Positions 43,361 through 51,753 of a DNA stretch of 64,000 nt are shown in pieces (the first letter of the stretch is position 1; the number at the start of each line of letters is the position of its first letter). The notes beneath the pieces were generated by a model that saw only the letters and a list, made by a program, of their open reading frames with translations, searched no databases and was not told the DNA's origin. The translations under genes and the position numbers were made by a program. This DNA is from Asticcacaulis sp. AND118 (lineage in GTDB: Bacteria > Pseudomonadota > Alphaproteobacteria > Caulobacterales > Caulobacteraceae), in NCBI RefSeq assembly GCF_020535245.1, contig NZ_CP084910.1, forward strand, positions 2,332,501 through 2,396,500, written 5' to 3'.

Positions 43361-43426
43361 TTTCGATTACGATACAAAACGAAAGATAATGTAGACATAA
43401 AAATGAAAGTGTACATAAATCGAAAC
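43361..43426. promoter_or_regulatory. TTTCG/CGAAA box cluster between the DeoR gene and TBDR-3
   Basis: TTTCG at 43361 and CGAAA at 43380 and 43421 lie in the 435-bp divergent region, which otherwise contains no gene. Confidence 0.6.
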
Positions 43427-43640
43427 ATAGGCAGACTATACGCCACCGCTCGCGCGTCCCTGGGGAAAACGGAGGCGCGGGTGCACCACTATATCGAGGC
43501 CAGTACACCCATGCTGTCCCGTGCCTTCCAGCCGGGTGCTCACGCACCGCAGTAAGCGTTCACAACCCAGTTCACAACTTTGGGGCAGTAGCCATGACGC
43601 CGCTGCCGTGATGACCATTTTACTTCAGGGGACGGCCAAA

Positions 43641-46600
43641 ATGAAAACCGAGGCACGTTACAGTATTTCCAGACCCGCCTTGCTGGTGGCGGCGTCGCTT
43701 CTGACACTGACCGCTGTTGCGCCCGCCGTGGCGCAGGACACGACGGAGGCCGCCACGACCGACGGCGAAGCCACCGAAGTCGTCGTCGTGGGTCAGCGCC
43801 GCGCGCTTCAAAGCGCCCAGACTATCAAGAAGAACGCCGACACCATCGTCGATTCGATCACCGCCACCGATATCGGCGCGTTTCCGGACAAGTCGGTCGC
43901 CGAAGCGCTGCAGCGCGTTCCCGGCGTCAGCGTCGTCCGTTCGGCGGCCCGCAACGACGTCATGCACTATTCGGCCGAACCCTCCGGCGTGATTATCCGC
44001 GGCCTGCCGCAGGTGCGATCGGAATTCAACGGCCGCGACATGTTCTCGGCGACCTCCGGCTACGGCCTGTCGTGGTCGGACATCTCGCCGGAAATGATGC
44101 AGAAGGTCGACGTCTACAAGAACCAGAGCGCCGACCTCATCGAAGGCGGTATCGCCGGCTCCGTCGATCTGGTCACCCGCGTGCCCTTCGATCAGAAGGG
44201 GCAACTGATCAGCGGTACGATCGAGGCCAATTACGGTGACCTGTCCAAAGAGGTGAAGCCGAGTGTTTCCGGCCTCTATTCCAACCGCTGGGACACCGAA
44301 CTGGGCGAATTCGGCCTGCTGGTCAATGGCGCCTGGTCCGAGGTCAACACCACGTCCGAAGCCGTCACCCTGCCCCGCATGGTCGAGTTCGACGCCGGCA
44401 CCTACAGCAGCGCGATCAACTATATTCCATCGGGCATCGCGTTCAACGACACCCTTTACGAGCGCACCCGCAAGGGCCTGTCGCTGGCCGGTCAGTGGCA
44501 GAACAACGACCGCACCATGAAGGCGACGCTGCAATATAACCACTCGACCTATGACGAGACCTGGTCCGAAGACCAGTTGATCAGCTACTGGATGTGGGTC
44601 GATCCGGCCACCACCAACCATTCGACCACCTGGAACGACCCGACCCTGCTTGCGCCGCCCGTCGGCGGCTCGCCCTATGTGTTCGGTTCGGACGGCCTGA
44701 TCCAGTCGGGCACCATCACCGGCTCGCGCGGCGGCTGGGGCTACGGACTGGTCGACTGGAACACCCTGCAATATATCCCCGGCTCGACGGATCAGTACGG
44801 CACCTATGCCCGCCACGGCATCAACCAGCCGCTGATCGTGCCATGCCTGAACCTGACCGGCATGCCGTGCCGCGCCGCGCCGGTGCTCAATACCGTCACC
44901 CGCTATTCCAACGAAGTGCGCACCATCGACGACGTGGCGCTGAATTTCATCTGGACGCCGACCGACCGCCTGCGCGTCAATTTCGACCTCCAGCACGTCA
45001 AGGCGACGACCGAAAAGTACGATGTGACGTTCGAGTTCACCACCTATGCCGATCTCAAGCTTGATCTGCGCGGCGAATATCCGACGCTCGGCTTCCAGGC
45101 GCCGTCCGGCTATAATGTCATCGGCGCCGATCCTCTGTCTGACTACCGCAACTACTCGCCTGAATCGGCGATGGACCACCGCACCGACTCCGAGGGCACG
45201 CTGACGGCGGTGCGCGCCGATCTTGAATACAGCTTCGATACGCCGTGGCTGCAATCCATCCGGGCCGGCGTGCGTTATGCCGATCGTCAGCAGGACCACA
45301 AATGGTCCCTGTACAACTGGGGCAGCATCAGCTCGGACTGGGGCGTCAACCCCGCCGATTCCTTTTTCATCGACTCCCCCGCCACCTACAATCCGGACGG
45401 GTCGATCAAGTTTCAGGGCTATGAGCCGGGCTATTACGAAAATCGCGACTTCGGCAGCGATCTGATGGGCGGCGGCCTGCTGGGCCACAACAATTTCGTC
45501 TTCATGAAGCGCGACATTATCTCCAACCCGGCCGAACTGGCCAAGCGTTTCGCCATCAGCGGCCAGACCGATCAGGGCGGCACGGCCTCTTCGGCGTGGA
45601 ACCCCATCTGCGAACGCCCGGATGAGGTCGCCGGTTCCTGCTACACCCCCGGCGAGCAGCTAAGCGTCAGCGAAGAGGTCAATTCGGCCTATGTCATGCT
45701 GAAATTCGGCGGGACGGAGGCGCGCCTGTTCGACCGCTTCCCGGTGTCGGGCAATGTCGGTGTGCGCTATGTCGAAACGACGATCGAAAGCGTCGGCGCG
45801 CTGAACTTCGCCACGCCGTTCACCGCGGGCGACCTGACCTGCTCGCCCTATACCGGGCCGGTCGTTCCGGGTCAGTACGCCATCACCCCCGGCTGTCTGG
45901 CGGCCAATTCGCTTCAGGATCAGGCCTTCTCCAGCGGCGGCAGTTCGCCTTCGGTAGTGAGCACCAAGCACAAGAACACCCTGCCGAGCTTCAACCTCAA
46001 GGTGGAACTGAACGACACCTGGATCGCCCGCTTTGCCGCGTCGCGCGCCATGTCGAAGCCCGACATCGGCCTGCTGCGTAATTTCACCACGATCCAGCGC
46101 AGCTTCCTGGCTCAGAGCGACATCCGGGTCGGCAATCCGAACCTGGTGTTGAACAGCTCCGGCGTTCCGGTCAGCTATAATTACAGCTATTCCGGCGCCA
46201 CGGGTAATCCGCGTCTGAAACCCGTCACGGCGGATCAGTTCGACCTGTCGTTTGAAAACTACTTCGCTTCGGCCGGCTCGTTCAGCTTCGCCCTCTTCTA
46301 CAAGAAGTTCCACGACTACATCCAGAACGGCGTCTATACCGTTCCCGTCACCAATAACGGCGTGACGCGCAACGTCACGGTGCGCGGGCCGGTCAACGGC
46401 GACGGCGCCGCGATCAAGGGCTGGGAACTGGCCTTCACGCGCTATTTCGACTTCCTGCCTTCACCGTGGAACGGTCTGGGCGTTCAGGCCAACTACACCA
46501 AACTGAACAACTCGGGTGTGAAAAACGCCAATCTGGTGGTGGATACGACCGGCGGCGACGCCGTAGCCGCTTCGGCTCAGGCCGGCAACATCACCCCAGC

Positions 46601-46964
46601 GCGGCTGGAGAATCTGTCCGACGACGCCTACAACTTCATCCTGATGTACGAAAAGAGCAAGTTCGGGGCGCGCCTCGCCTATAACTGGCGCTCCGAATAC
46701 ATCTCGTCGATCAACGACTGCTGCGTACGCTTCCACGTGTGGAACGAATCCGAAGGCTTCCTGGACGGTTCCCTGCGCTACGCCGTCAACGACAGGGTCG
46801 AGTTGAACCTTCAGGCCAGCAATCTGCTCGGAACCGAAATCCGCATCCGCCAGCAGGTGAAGGGCCCGACGGAAGCCAATCCGGATCAGGAGATGAAGTT
46901 CCTGCCCGCCGGCTGGTTCCGCTACGACCGTCGCATTCAACTGGGTGTGCGTATCAAGTACTGA
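43641..46964 (+). CDS. TonB-dependent receptor (TBDR-3), large glycan type
   Basis: A 1107-residue receptor with signal LLVAASLLTLTAVAPAVAQ. The TonB box EVVVVGQRR, plug IVDSITATDIGAFPDKSVAE and LQRVPGVSVVR follow; barrel strands run to RIQLGVRIKY at the end. The start at 43641 follows AGGGGA. Large TBDRs of this subgroup usually sit beside tryptophan-halogenase-like proteins, and such a gene follows here. It is divergent from the DeoR-type regulator, which implies control by it. Confidence 0.95.
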   Translation: MKTEARYSISRPALLVAASLLTLTAVAPAVAQDTTEAATTDGEATEVVVVGQRRALQSAQTIKKNADTIVDSITATDIGAFPDKSVAEALQRVPGVSVVRSAARNDVMHYSAEPSGVIIRGLPQVRSEFNGRDMFSATSGYGLSWSDISPEMMQKVDVYKNQSADLIEGGIAGSVDLVTRVPFDQKGQLISGTIEANYGDLSKEVKPSVSGLYSNRWDTELGEFGLLVNGAWSEVNTTSEAVTLPRMVEFDAGTYSSAINYIPSGIAFNDTLYERTRKGLSLAGQWQNNDRTMKATLQYNHSTYDETWSEDQLISYWMWVDPATTNHSTTWNDPTLLAPPVGGSPYVFGSDGLIQSGTITGSRGGWGYGLVDWNTLQYIPGSTDQYGTYARHGINQPLIVPCLNLTGMPCRAAPVLNTVTRYSNEVRTIDDVALNFIWTPTDRLRVNFDLQHVKATTEKYDVTFEFTTYADLKLDLRGEYPTLGFQAPSGYNVIGADPLSDYRNYSPESAMDHRTDSEGTLTAVRADLEYSFDTPWLQSIRAGVRYADRQQDHKWSLYNWGSISSDWGVNPADSFFIDSPATYNPDGSIKFQGYEPGYYENRDFGSDLMGGGLLGHNNFVFMKRDIISNPAELAKRFAISGQTDQGGTASSAWNPICERPDEVAGSCYTPGEQLSVSEEVNSAYVMLKFGGTEARLFDRFPVSGNVGVRYVETTIESVGALNFATPFTAGDLTCSPYTGPVVPGQYAITPGCLAANSLQDQAFSSGGSSPSVVSTKHKNTLPSFNLKVELNDTWIARFAASRAMSKPDIGLLRNFTTIQRSFLAQSDIRVGNPNLVLNSSGVPVSYNYSYSGATGNPRLKPVTADQFDLSFENYFASAGSFSFALFYKKFHDYIQNGVYTVPVTNNGVTRNVTVRGPVNGDGAAIKGWELAFTRYFDFLPSPWNGLGVQANYTKLNNSGVKNANLVVDTTGGDAVAASAQAGNITPARLENLSDDAYNFILMYEKSKFGARLAYNWRSEYISSINDCCVRFHVWNESEGFLDGSLRYAVNDRVELNLQASNLLGTEIRIRQQVKGPTEANPDQEMKFLPAGWFRYDRRIQLGVRIKY

Positions 46965-47031
46965 GTTTCGCAATACCGCGCTTCCGCGGGGTGGGGTTTC
47001 CCTCATGCCTGCCCTGCGAAGGAAGGCAACT

Positions 47032-47061
47032 GGGCGCATCCGCAAAGGTGCGCCCTTTTTT
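47032..47061 (+). terminator. Terminator between TBDR-3 and the halogenase gene
   Basis: GGGCGCA and TGCGCCC form a stem around TCCGCAAAGG, followed by TTTTTT. It ends only 18 bases before the halogenase ATG, so the downstream gene depends on read-through or processing. Confidence 0.8.
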
Positions 47062-47078
47062 CTCTGTTCGAGGACGCC

Positions 47079-48563
47079 ATGTCAGACACTGTCCGATCGA
47101 TCGTCATTCTGGGGGGCGGCACCGCCGGATGGATGGCCGCCGCCTGCCTGAGCCGGGTGCTGGGCACCAAGGCCTTCGATATTACCCTGATCGAGTCGCC
47201 GGACATCGGCACGGTCGGCGTGGGCGAAGCCACCATCCCGATGATCGACGCCTTTCACCGCGTGCTGGGTCTTACGCCGCAGGACATCATCCGCGAGACG
47301 GAAGGCACGTTCAAACTGGGCATCGAGTTCGTCGACTGGCGGCGACCGGGCCACAGCTATTTCCATCCCTTCGGCGGCTACGGGCAGGATCTCAATGGCA
47401 TCGGCTTCATGCACCACTGGTTGCGGCTGGCGAAGCTGACCCACCTGTGGGACCACGGCCGTTACAGTTTCGAAACGCTGGCCGCCCGCTCAGGACGTTT
47501 CAGCCTGAACCCCGCACCGGGTCAGCCACGCCTCAACTACGCCTATCATTTCGACGCCAGCCTCTATGCGGCGACCTTGCGCCGCTACGCCGAAAGGCTC
47601 GGCGTCAAACGCGTGGCCGGTACCGTGAACCATGTGTCGCAGGCGGTCGAAACGGGCTTCGTCACCGCTCTGCATTTAAACGACGAACAGATCGTCACCG
47701 GCGATCTGTTTATCGACTGCTCAGGCTTTCGCGGCGTGCTGATCGAGCAGACCCTGAAGGCCGGCTACGAGGACTGGAGCCACTGGCTGCCCTGCAATCG
47801 CGCCTTCGCCGTCCCCAGCCGCAATGTGGGCGACCCGGATCCCTTTACCCGCTCGACGGCGCGCGAAGCCGGCTGGCAATGGCGCATTCCGCTGCGCCAC
47901 CGTACGGGCAACGGTTACGTTTTCTGCGACGGTTTTATGGAGATCGATGCCGCGCGCGACGCGTTGATGAGCCGTCTGGAAGGCGAAGCTCTGGCCGAAC
48001 CGAGGCTGCTCGGCTTCACCACGGGGCGGCGGCGCCGGCTCTGGGACCGCAATGTCGTGGCGCTGGGCCTGTCGGGCGGTTTTCTGGAGCCGCTGGAATC
48101 GACGGCCATTCACCTGATCCAGTCGGGCCTGACCAAGCTGATGGTTCTCTTCCCGCGCGGCCGCATCAGCCCGGTTGCCGCCGACCAGTACAATCACCTG
48201 ATGCACGTGGAATACGAACGCATCCGCGACTTCATCATCGCGCATTACAAGCTGACCGAACGCGAGGACACAGCCTTCTGGGCGCACTGCAGGCATATGC
48301 CGATCCCGGACAGCCTGTCTGAAAGGCTGTCGCTGTTCGCTGAAGAAGGCATCTTTCTTGAACAGCCACACGACCTGTTCAAGGAGTCCAACTGGTTCTC
48401 GGTGCTGGTGGGCCAGGGCCTGATACCGCAACGCCATCACCCGATCGCCGACGCGCCGTCACCGCAGGACCTGAACGCCCGCCTGCAACAGATCGCCCAC
48501 GGTCTGACGACACGGGTGGATCATCTGCCTTCTCATGCGCAATCGCTAACGCGTTGTCTTTAG
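47079..48563 (+). CDS. Flavin-dependent tryptophan-halogenase-like protein
   Basis: 494 residues with FAD motif ILGGGTAGWMAA (residues 10-21), the TVGVGEATIPM motif, Lys79 in GTFKLGIEF at the catalytic-lysine position of PrnA/RebH, WQWRIP at 266-271 (the halogenase WxWxIP motif) and GGFLEPLESTAIHLI for the C-terminal active-site region. All hallmark residues are present. The family in Caulobacterales is usually TBDR-linked, and true substrates are often small indoles or unknown. No flavin reductase lies nearby. The ATG follows GAGGACGCC. Confidence 0.93.
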   Translation: MSDTVRSIVILGGGTAGWMAAACLSRVLGTKAFDITLIESPDIGTVGVGEATIPMIDAFHRVLGLTPQDIIRETEGTFKLGIEFVDWRRPGHSYFHPFGGYGQDLNGIGFMHHWLRLAKLTHLWDHGRYSFETLAARSGRFSLNPAPGQPRLNYAYHFDASLYAATLRRYAERLGVKRVAGTVNHVSQAVETGFVTALHLNDEQIVTGDLFIDCSGFRGVLIEQTLKAGYEDWSHWLPCNRAFAVPSRNVGDPDPFTRSTAREAGWQWRIPLRHRTGNGYVFCDGFMEIDAARDALMSRLEGEALAEPRLLGFTTGRRRRLWDRNVVALGLSGGFLEPLESTAIHLIQSGLTKLMVLFPRGRISPVAADQYNHLMHVEYERIRDFIIAHYKLTEREDTAFWAHCRHMPIPDSLSERLSLFAEEGIFLEQPHDLFKESNWFSVLVGQGLIPQRHHPIADAPSPQDLNARLQQIAHGLTTRVDHLPSHAQSLTRCL

Positions 48564-48605
48564 ATCATTATGTTTTCTGGTGGAAACATAGTGATCCGGA
48601 TTTTG
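48563..48605 (+). terminator. Hairpin at the end of the halogenase gene, possible terminator
   Basis: GATCATTATGTTT (48563-48575, starting in the stop codon) pairs with AAACATAGTGATC (48584-48596) with one G-U pair. The T-run after it is short. Confidence 0.5.
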
Positions 48606-48606
48606 T

Positions 48607-48663
48607 TTACGCCTTCGCCACCTTGGCAGCCGCCTCAATGGCGGCTTGAGCGGAATTTTTCAT
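48607..48663 (-). CDS. Candidate 18-aa small ORF
   Basis: The ATG at 48663 is preceded by GCGGAAGGATTTCCG, a good Shine-Dalgarno at standard spacing. The peptide MKNSAQAAIEAAAKVAKA is a short alanine/lysine amphipathic helix. It lies 68 bases beyond a 57-aa ORF on the same strand. It could be a leader peptide, a membrane-active peptide or noise; no homologue is recognised. Confidence 0.35.
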   Translation of the reverse strand: MKNSAQAAIEAAAKVAKA

Positions 48664-48731
48664 CGGAAATCCTTCCGCTCCAAAGTTAAAACTAAACCAG
48701 GCGTGAGGAAAAGAACAGCCCGCCGTTCGGA

Positions 48732-48905
48732 TTATTGGCTTGCGGAAATGGCGCGGGCCATTTGCGTTTCCAGCCACTTGTCGATCTTGGCGTAGATTTC
48801 CGCGACGGTGCGATTACCTGCCCTCAGATTGACGTCCATCAAGCGGCGCGCACGCATACGCAGGCGGTGCAACAGGATGACATTTTGGCATTGCTGGAGT
48901 TGCAT
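48732..48905 (-). CDS. Hypothetical 57-aa small protein
   Basis: Not recognised. Read on the minus strand from the ATG at 48905, the sequence is MQLQQCQNVILLHRLRM followed by RARRLMDVNLRAGNRTVAEI and a YAKIDKWLETQMARAISASQ helix. It is strongly helical and basic, with a Trp. The ATG lies 16 bases after the stop of the membrane protein gene 48922-49326, indicating an operon. Codon use looks normal for the region. Confidence 0.5.
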   Translation of the reverse strand: MQLQQCQNVILLHRLRMRARRLMDVNLRAGNRTVAEIYAKIDKWLETQMARAISASQ

Positions 48906-48921
48906 CACCTGTTCCGCTTGC

Positions 48922-49326
48922 TCAGTGCGCCAGCCGAAGGGAATAGGCTATCGTCAGCAGGACGACCAGCAAGCCTACCAGCGCCATATCCACGCGCAGC
49001 GTTTCGATCGAGAAAAGCGAAGCGTAGCCGTCGCCGGCGTCATTCAAACTGTAAGCGGCGATAACAACCACGTACCCAGCCAGCCCAATGGCCGCCAGAA
49101 GCAGGGCCGAACCCGTCAGAATAGCCGCCAGCGCCAGTATTTCCGTCAGCAAGGCCAAGCCCACCGCCAGACGCTCATAGCGGGCGAAAAAGTCGCCGCT
49201 GCGGGTTGCCCGATGCAGGCGCATTATCTTGGCAACAATACCAAAGGTGACGACGATCGTCGCGCCCGCGCACACCGTAAGATACGGCAGGCTATAATGA
49301 AATGAGGATGAAACCGGGGTAATCAT
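48922..49326 (-). CDS. Small four-helix membrane protein, function unknown
   Basis: 134 residues with four predicted transmembrane segments: LPYLTVCAGATIVVTFGIVA, LAVGLALLTEILALAAILTG, ALLLAAIGLAGYVVVIAAYS and DMALVGLLVVLLTIAYSL. Short polar loops with RLHRATRSGDFFARYERL sit between the first two. No family is recognised. It seems to lead a small operon with the 57-aa ORF. The ATG is shared with the divergent candidate 27-aa frame. Confidence 0.6.
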   Translation of the reverse strand: MITPVSSSFHYSLPYLTVCAGATIVVTFGIVAKIMRLHRATRSGDFFARYERLAVGLALLTEILALAAILTGSALLLAAIGLAGYVVVIAAYSLNDAGDGYASLFSIETLRVDMALVGLLVVLLTIAYSLRLAH

Positions 49327-49408
49327 GGAGACACTCGAACAGACTGATTACCAGGATTTAGAGTCCGCTTACGTGAAACACTACGCGCATTTGCTGGAGA
49401 AAACGTAA
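49325..49408 (+). CDS. Candidate 27-aa small ORF divergent from the membrane protein gene
   Basis: ATG at 49325 with GGGG about six bases upstream encodes METLEQTDYQDLESAYVKHY and AHLLEKT. The acidic/aromatic composition looks protein-like, but the frame is short and no homologue is recognised. It may be fortuitous. Confidence 0.25.
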   Translation: METLEQTDYQDLESAYVKHYAHLLEKT

Positions 49409-49769
49409 ATTTTCTGCAGGTAAAGGCTATGTTAATCGCGTCGATCCCGTTGGTCTTGGTTGCTGTTGTTAAACAAAGACCTACCGCCAAAAAATATCGC
49501 GCTACGCCTTCCGATGCAACCACAGCGACGCCAAATGCGACCGGGCATCATCATTACCCTTCGCCCGGCTGAGCAGAGCATTCTGAGGATGGGCATATAA
49601 ACCCCGATGAAATGCCTCAGCTTCCACCGCGCCGGAACAAGTCGGGAAGCTTGTCCGTCCCGATCAACGACCCGCGCATCCCACTTGGCGATTGACGCTT
49701 GCCGTCAGCGAAGGACCTGTGGCCAGTGGGAAAACGCTTTTCCCGCTCACCTTGCCTAAGGAACGCGCC
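49409..49769. other. Intergenic region upstream of the esterase-like gene
   Basis: No gene recognised. A frame beginning near 49692 continues into the esterase-like gene but lacks a ribosome site and was not used as the start. Confidence 0.5.
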
Positions 49770-50813
49770 ATGAAGGGGTGGTCTGTTTTCGCCGTACTGC
49801 TGGCCCTGGTCTGGAGTTCACCGCTCACGGCGCAAAGTCGCCTCGACCACCGGCAGATCCGGGCGGCCAGTCTGACGCACAACATCGTCGGCATGTCGCC
49901 GATGCGCGGTGTCACCGTCTATTTGCCGAGCGGCTACGACACGTCCGGCAAGCGGTATCCGGTTATCTACTTCCTCAACAATTTCAAGGAAACCGAGACC
50001 GCCCCCTTTGATAACAGCGACGCGCAGACGGTGTTCGACGCCGGCATTGCCCAAGGCGCGATCGGCGGCGTGATCGTCGTGACCGCGGATTTTTCCACGC
50101 CGCTGGGCTCGTCCTGGTACGTCAATTCGCCAGTGACCGGAAACTGGCAGGATTTCATGGTGACGGAACTGGTGCCCTACATTGACGCCCATTACCGGAC
50201 GCTGGCCAGTTCGGCCTCGCGTGGCATAGCCGGTGACCGTATGGGCGGCTACGGCGCCCTCCGCTTCGGCATGACGAACCCGGAAACCTTCGGTGCCGTC
50301 TATGCCCTGCACCCGGTAGGCACGGGCGCGGGCGTTCAGACCATGCACAGCCGCCCCGACTGGGGTCGGCTGCAAGGCGCGCCGTCCCTCAAGGATTTCG
50401 AAGGCGACCTTTTCGGCGGCATTTTCCTCAGCATCTATCAGGCGCACCTGCCCGACCCGACCCGGCCGCCACTCTATGTCGATCTGCCGGCGCGGCGGGA
50501 GAACGGCCGGTTGGCGGTCGACGACGCACAGACCGCGCGGCTCATAGGCAATTTCCTGCTCGTCAACCAGCTTCCGAAGCACGCCGGGGGTCTTAAACGC
50601 CTGCGCGGCCTCAAGTTCGACTGGGGTCGCAATGACGGGAACTACGATCATGTCCTTTCCAATCAGGCCTTCGCGCATATGCTGGATGAATACGGCGTGC
50701 CGCACGAGGCCGAGGAGTATCATGGCGGATGGGGCGATCGGGTATGGGGTGCGGATGGCCGGGTCGCGACGGACCTGCTGCCTTTCTTTTCACGGACACT
50801 GGTGTTTCAATAG
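49770..50813 (+). CDS. Esterase-family protein (CE1/esterase D-like) lacking the nucleophile serine
   Basis: A 347-residue secreted alpha/beta-hydrolase with signal peptide (VFAVLLALVWSSPLTAQS). It shows VTVYLPSGYDTSGKRYPVIY, the esterase D-like ELVPYIDAHYRTLA, and IAGDRMGGYGALRFG where the family has GHSMGG. Here the Ser position is Arg157. A late HGGWGDRVW may be the histidine strand. It is therefore either inactive or non-hydrolytic, although the frame and length are intact. Confidence 0.8.
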   Translation: MKGWSVFAVLLALVWSSPLTAQSRLDHRQIRAASLTHNIVGMSPMRGVTVYLPSGYDTSGKRYPVIYFLNNFKETETAPFDNSDAQTVFDAGIAQGAIGGVIVVTADFSTPLGSSWYVNSPVTGNWQDFMVTELVPYIDAHYRTLASSASRGIAGDRMGGYGALRFGMTNPETFGAVYALHPVGTGAGVQTMHSRPDWGRLQGAPSLKDFEGDLFGGIFLSIYQAHLPDPTRPPLYVDLPARRENGRLAVDDAQTARLIGNFLLVNQLPKHAGGLKRLRGLKFDWGRNDGNYDHVLSNQAFAHMLDEYGVPHEAEEYHGGWGDRVWGADGRVATDLLPFFSRTLVFQ

Positions 50814-50915
50814 GCACAAGCCGCTGCTGTAGCAGCGACGCCCCAGACACGCAGCCCTGAGTCCGGCTGGAAACGCCCTCTTGTTTTCAGGCGTGATCGC
50901 GGCGATTGTCGCTCC

Positions 50916-51737
50916 ATGACCGGCTTCACCTCTGGACAGTTCTACGGCGCGCGGGCGTTCGAGCGGACGCTGGATGCCGTGACTCTGGCGCATTTCGCCG
51001 GCACCACCCCTGAGCACGAGGTCGAGGAGCACAGTCATGACACCGCCCATCTCGTTCTGGCCACGCGCGGGCGCTACATCACCACGGCGCGGGGCGAAGC
51101 CGGAGACGGACCGGTACTGGTCTATAATCCGTCCGGCGTCGTCCATCGCGACCGCTTTGCCGGAAACGGCGGCTGGTTTTTTGCCGTTAGTCTGAAAATC
51201 CGTCAGGACGACCTGCCCCCTGATGCCCTGCGATTGAGCGCGCCTGGTGCGGTCCGGGCGGCCGTACGCCTGCTCAACGCCGCATCGGACGGCGACACGC
51301 CCGCTCTGGAACTCGAAGCCCTGACGCACGAACTGACGGGAGAGGTCCAACCCCTATCCGTTCCGTCGCATTGCCCCACATGGCTGGCGACCGCGCGCAG
51401 CTATATCGCCGACATGGCCCGGCACGAGATCGGCATAGCCGATGTCGCTGCGGCCGCCGGCGTGCATCCCGTCTATCTGGCGCGGCAATACCGGCGCTGG
51501 GTTGGCTGTTCGCCCGGTCACGATCTGCGCCGCCGCCGTGTCGAACTGGCTGCCTCGCTGATTGCCGCGGAGACTGAAGCCTTGTCGGATATCGCCCTTC
51601 AGGCAGGCTTTTGCGACCAAAGCCACCTCAACCGCGTCTTCCGGGCGCAATGGGGTCTGACGCCGGCGGAATTTAGCCGTCTGATCGGTTGCAAACGTCC
51701 AAGACACCAGGAGACGCCTCAGGCTATCCGGCGCTGA
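50916..51737 (+). CDS. AraC-family transcriptional regulator
   Basis: 273 residues. An N-terminal cupin-like arm carries EEHSHDTAHLVLATRGRYIT. The C-terminal AraC double HTH has IADVAAAAGVHPVYLARQYR followed by SDIALQAGFCDQSHLNRVFR and WGLTPAEF. It is probably a transcriptional activator whose ligand is unknown, perhaps for the neighbouring esterase-like and beta-lactamase-fold genes; it lies between them in the same direction. Confidence 0.92.
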   Translation: MTGFTSGQFYGARAFERTLDAVTLAHFAGTTPEHEVEEHSHDTAHLVLATRGRYITTARGEAGDGPVLVYNPSGVVHRDRFAGNGGWFFAVSLKIRQDDLPPDALRLSAPGAVRAAVRLLNAASDGDTPALELEALTHELTGEVQPLSVPSHCPTWLATARSYIADMARHEIGIADVAAAAGVHPVYLARQYRRWVGCSPGHDLRRRRVELAASLIAAETEALSDIALQAGFCDQSHLNRVFRAQWGLTPAEFSRLIGCKRPRHQETPQAIRR

Positions 51738-51753
51738 TATTGCGGAGTTTGAC

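Noticed and set aside
43620..45488. A 622-codon open frame on the minus strand within TBDR-3
   Set aside because: It mirrors the receptor's codon bias, lacks a ribosome site and recognisable motifs, and the receptor frame is certain.
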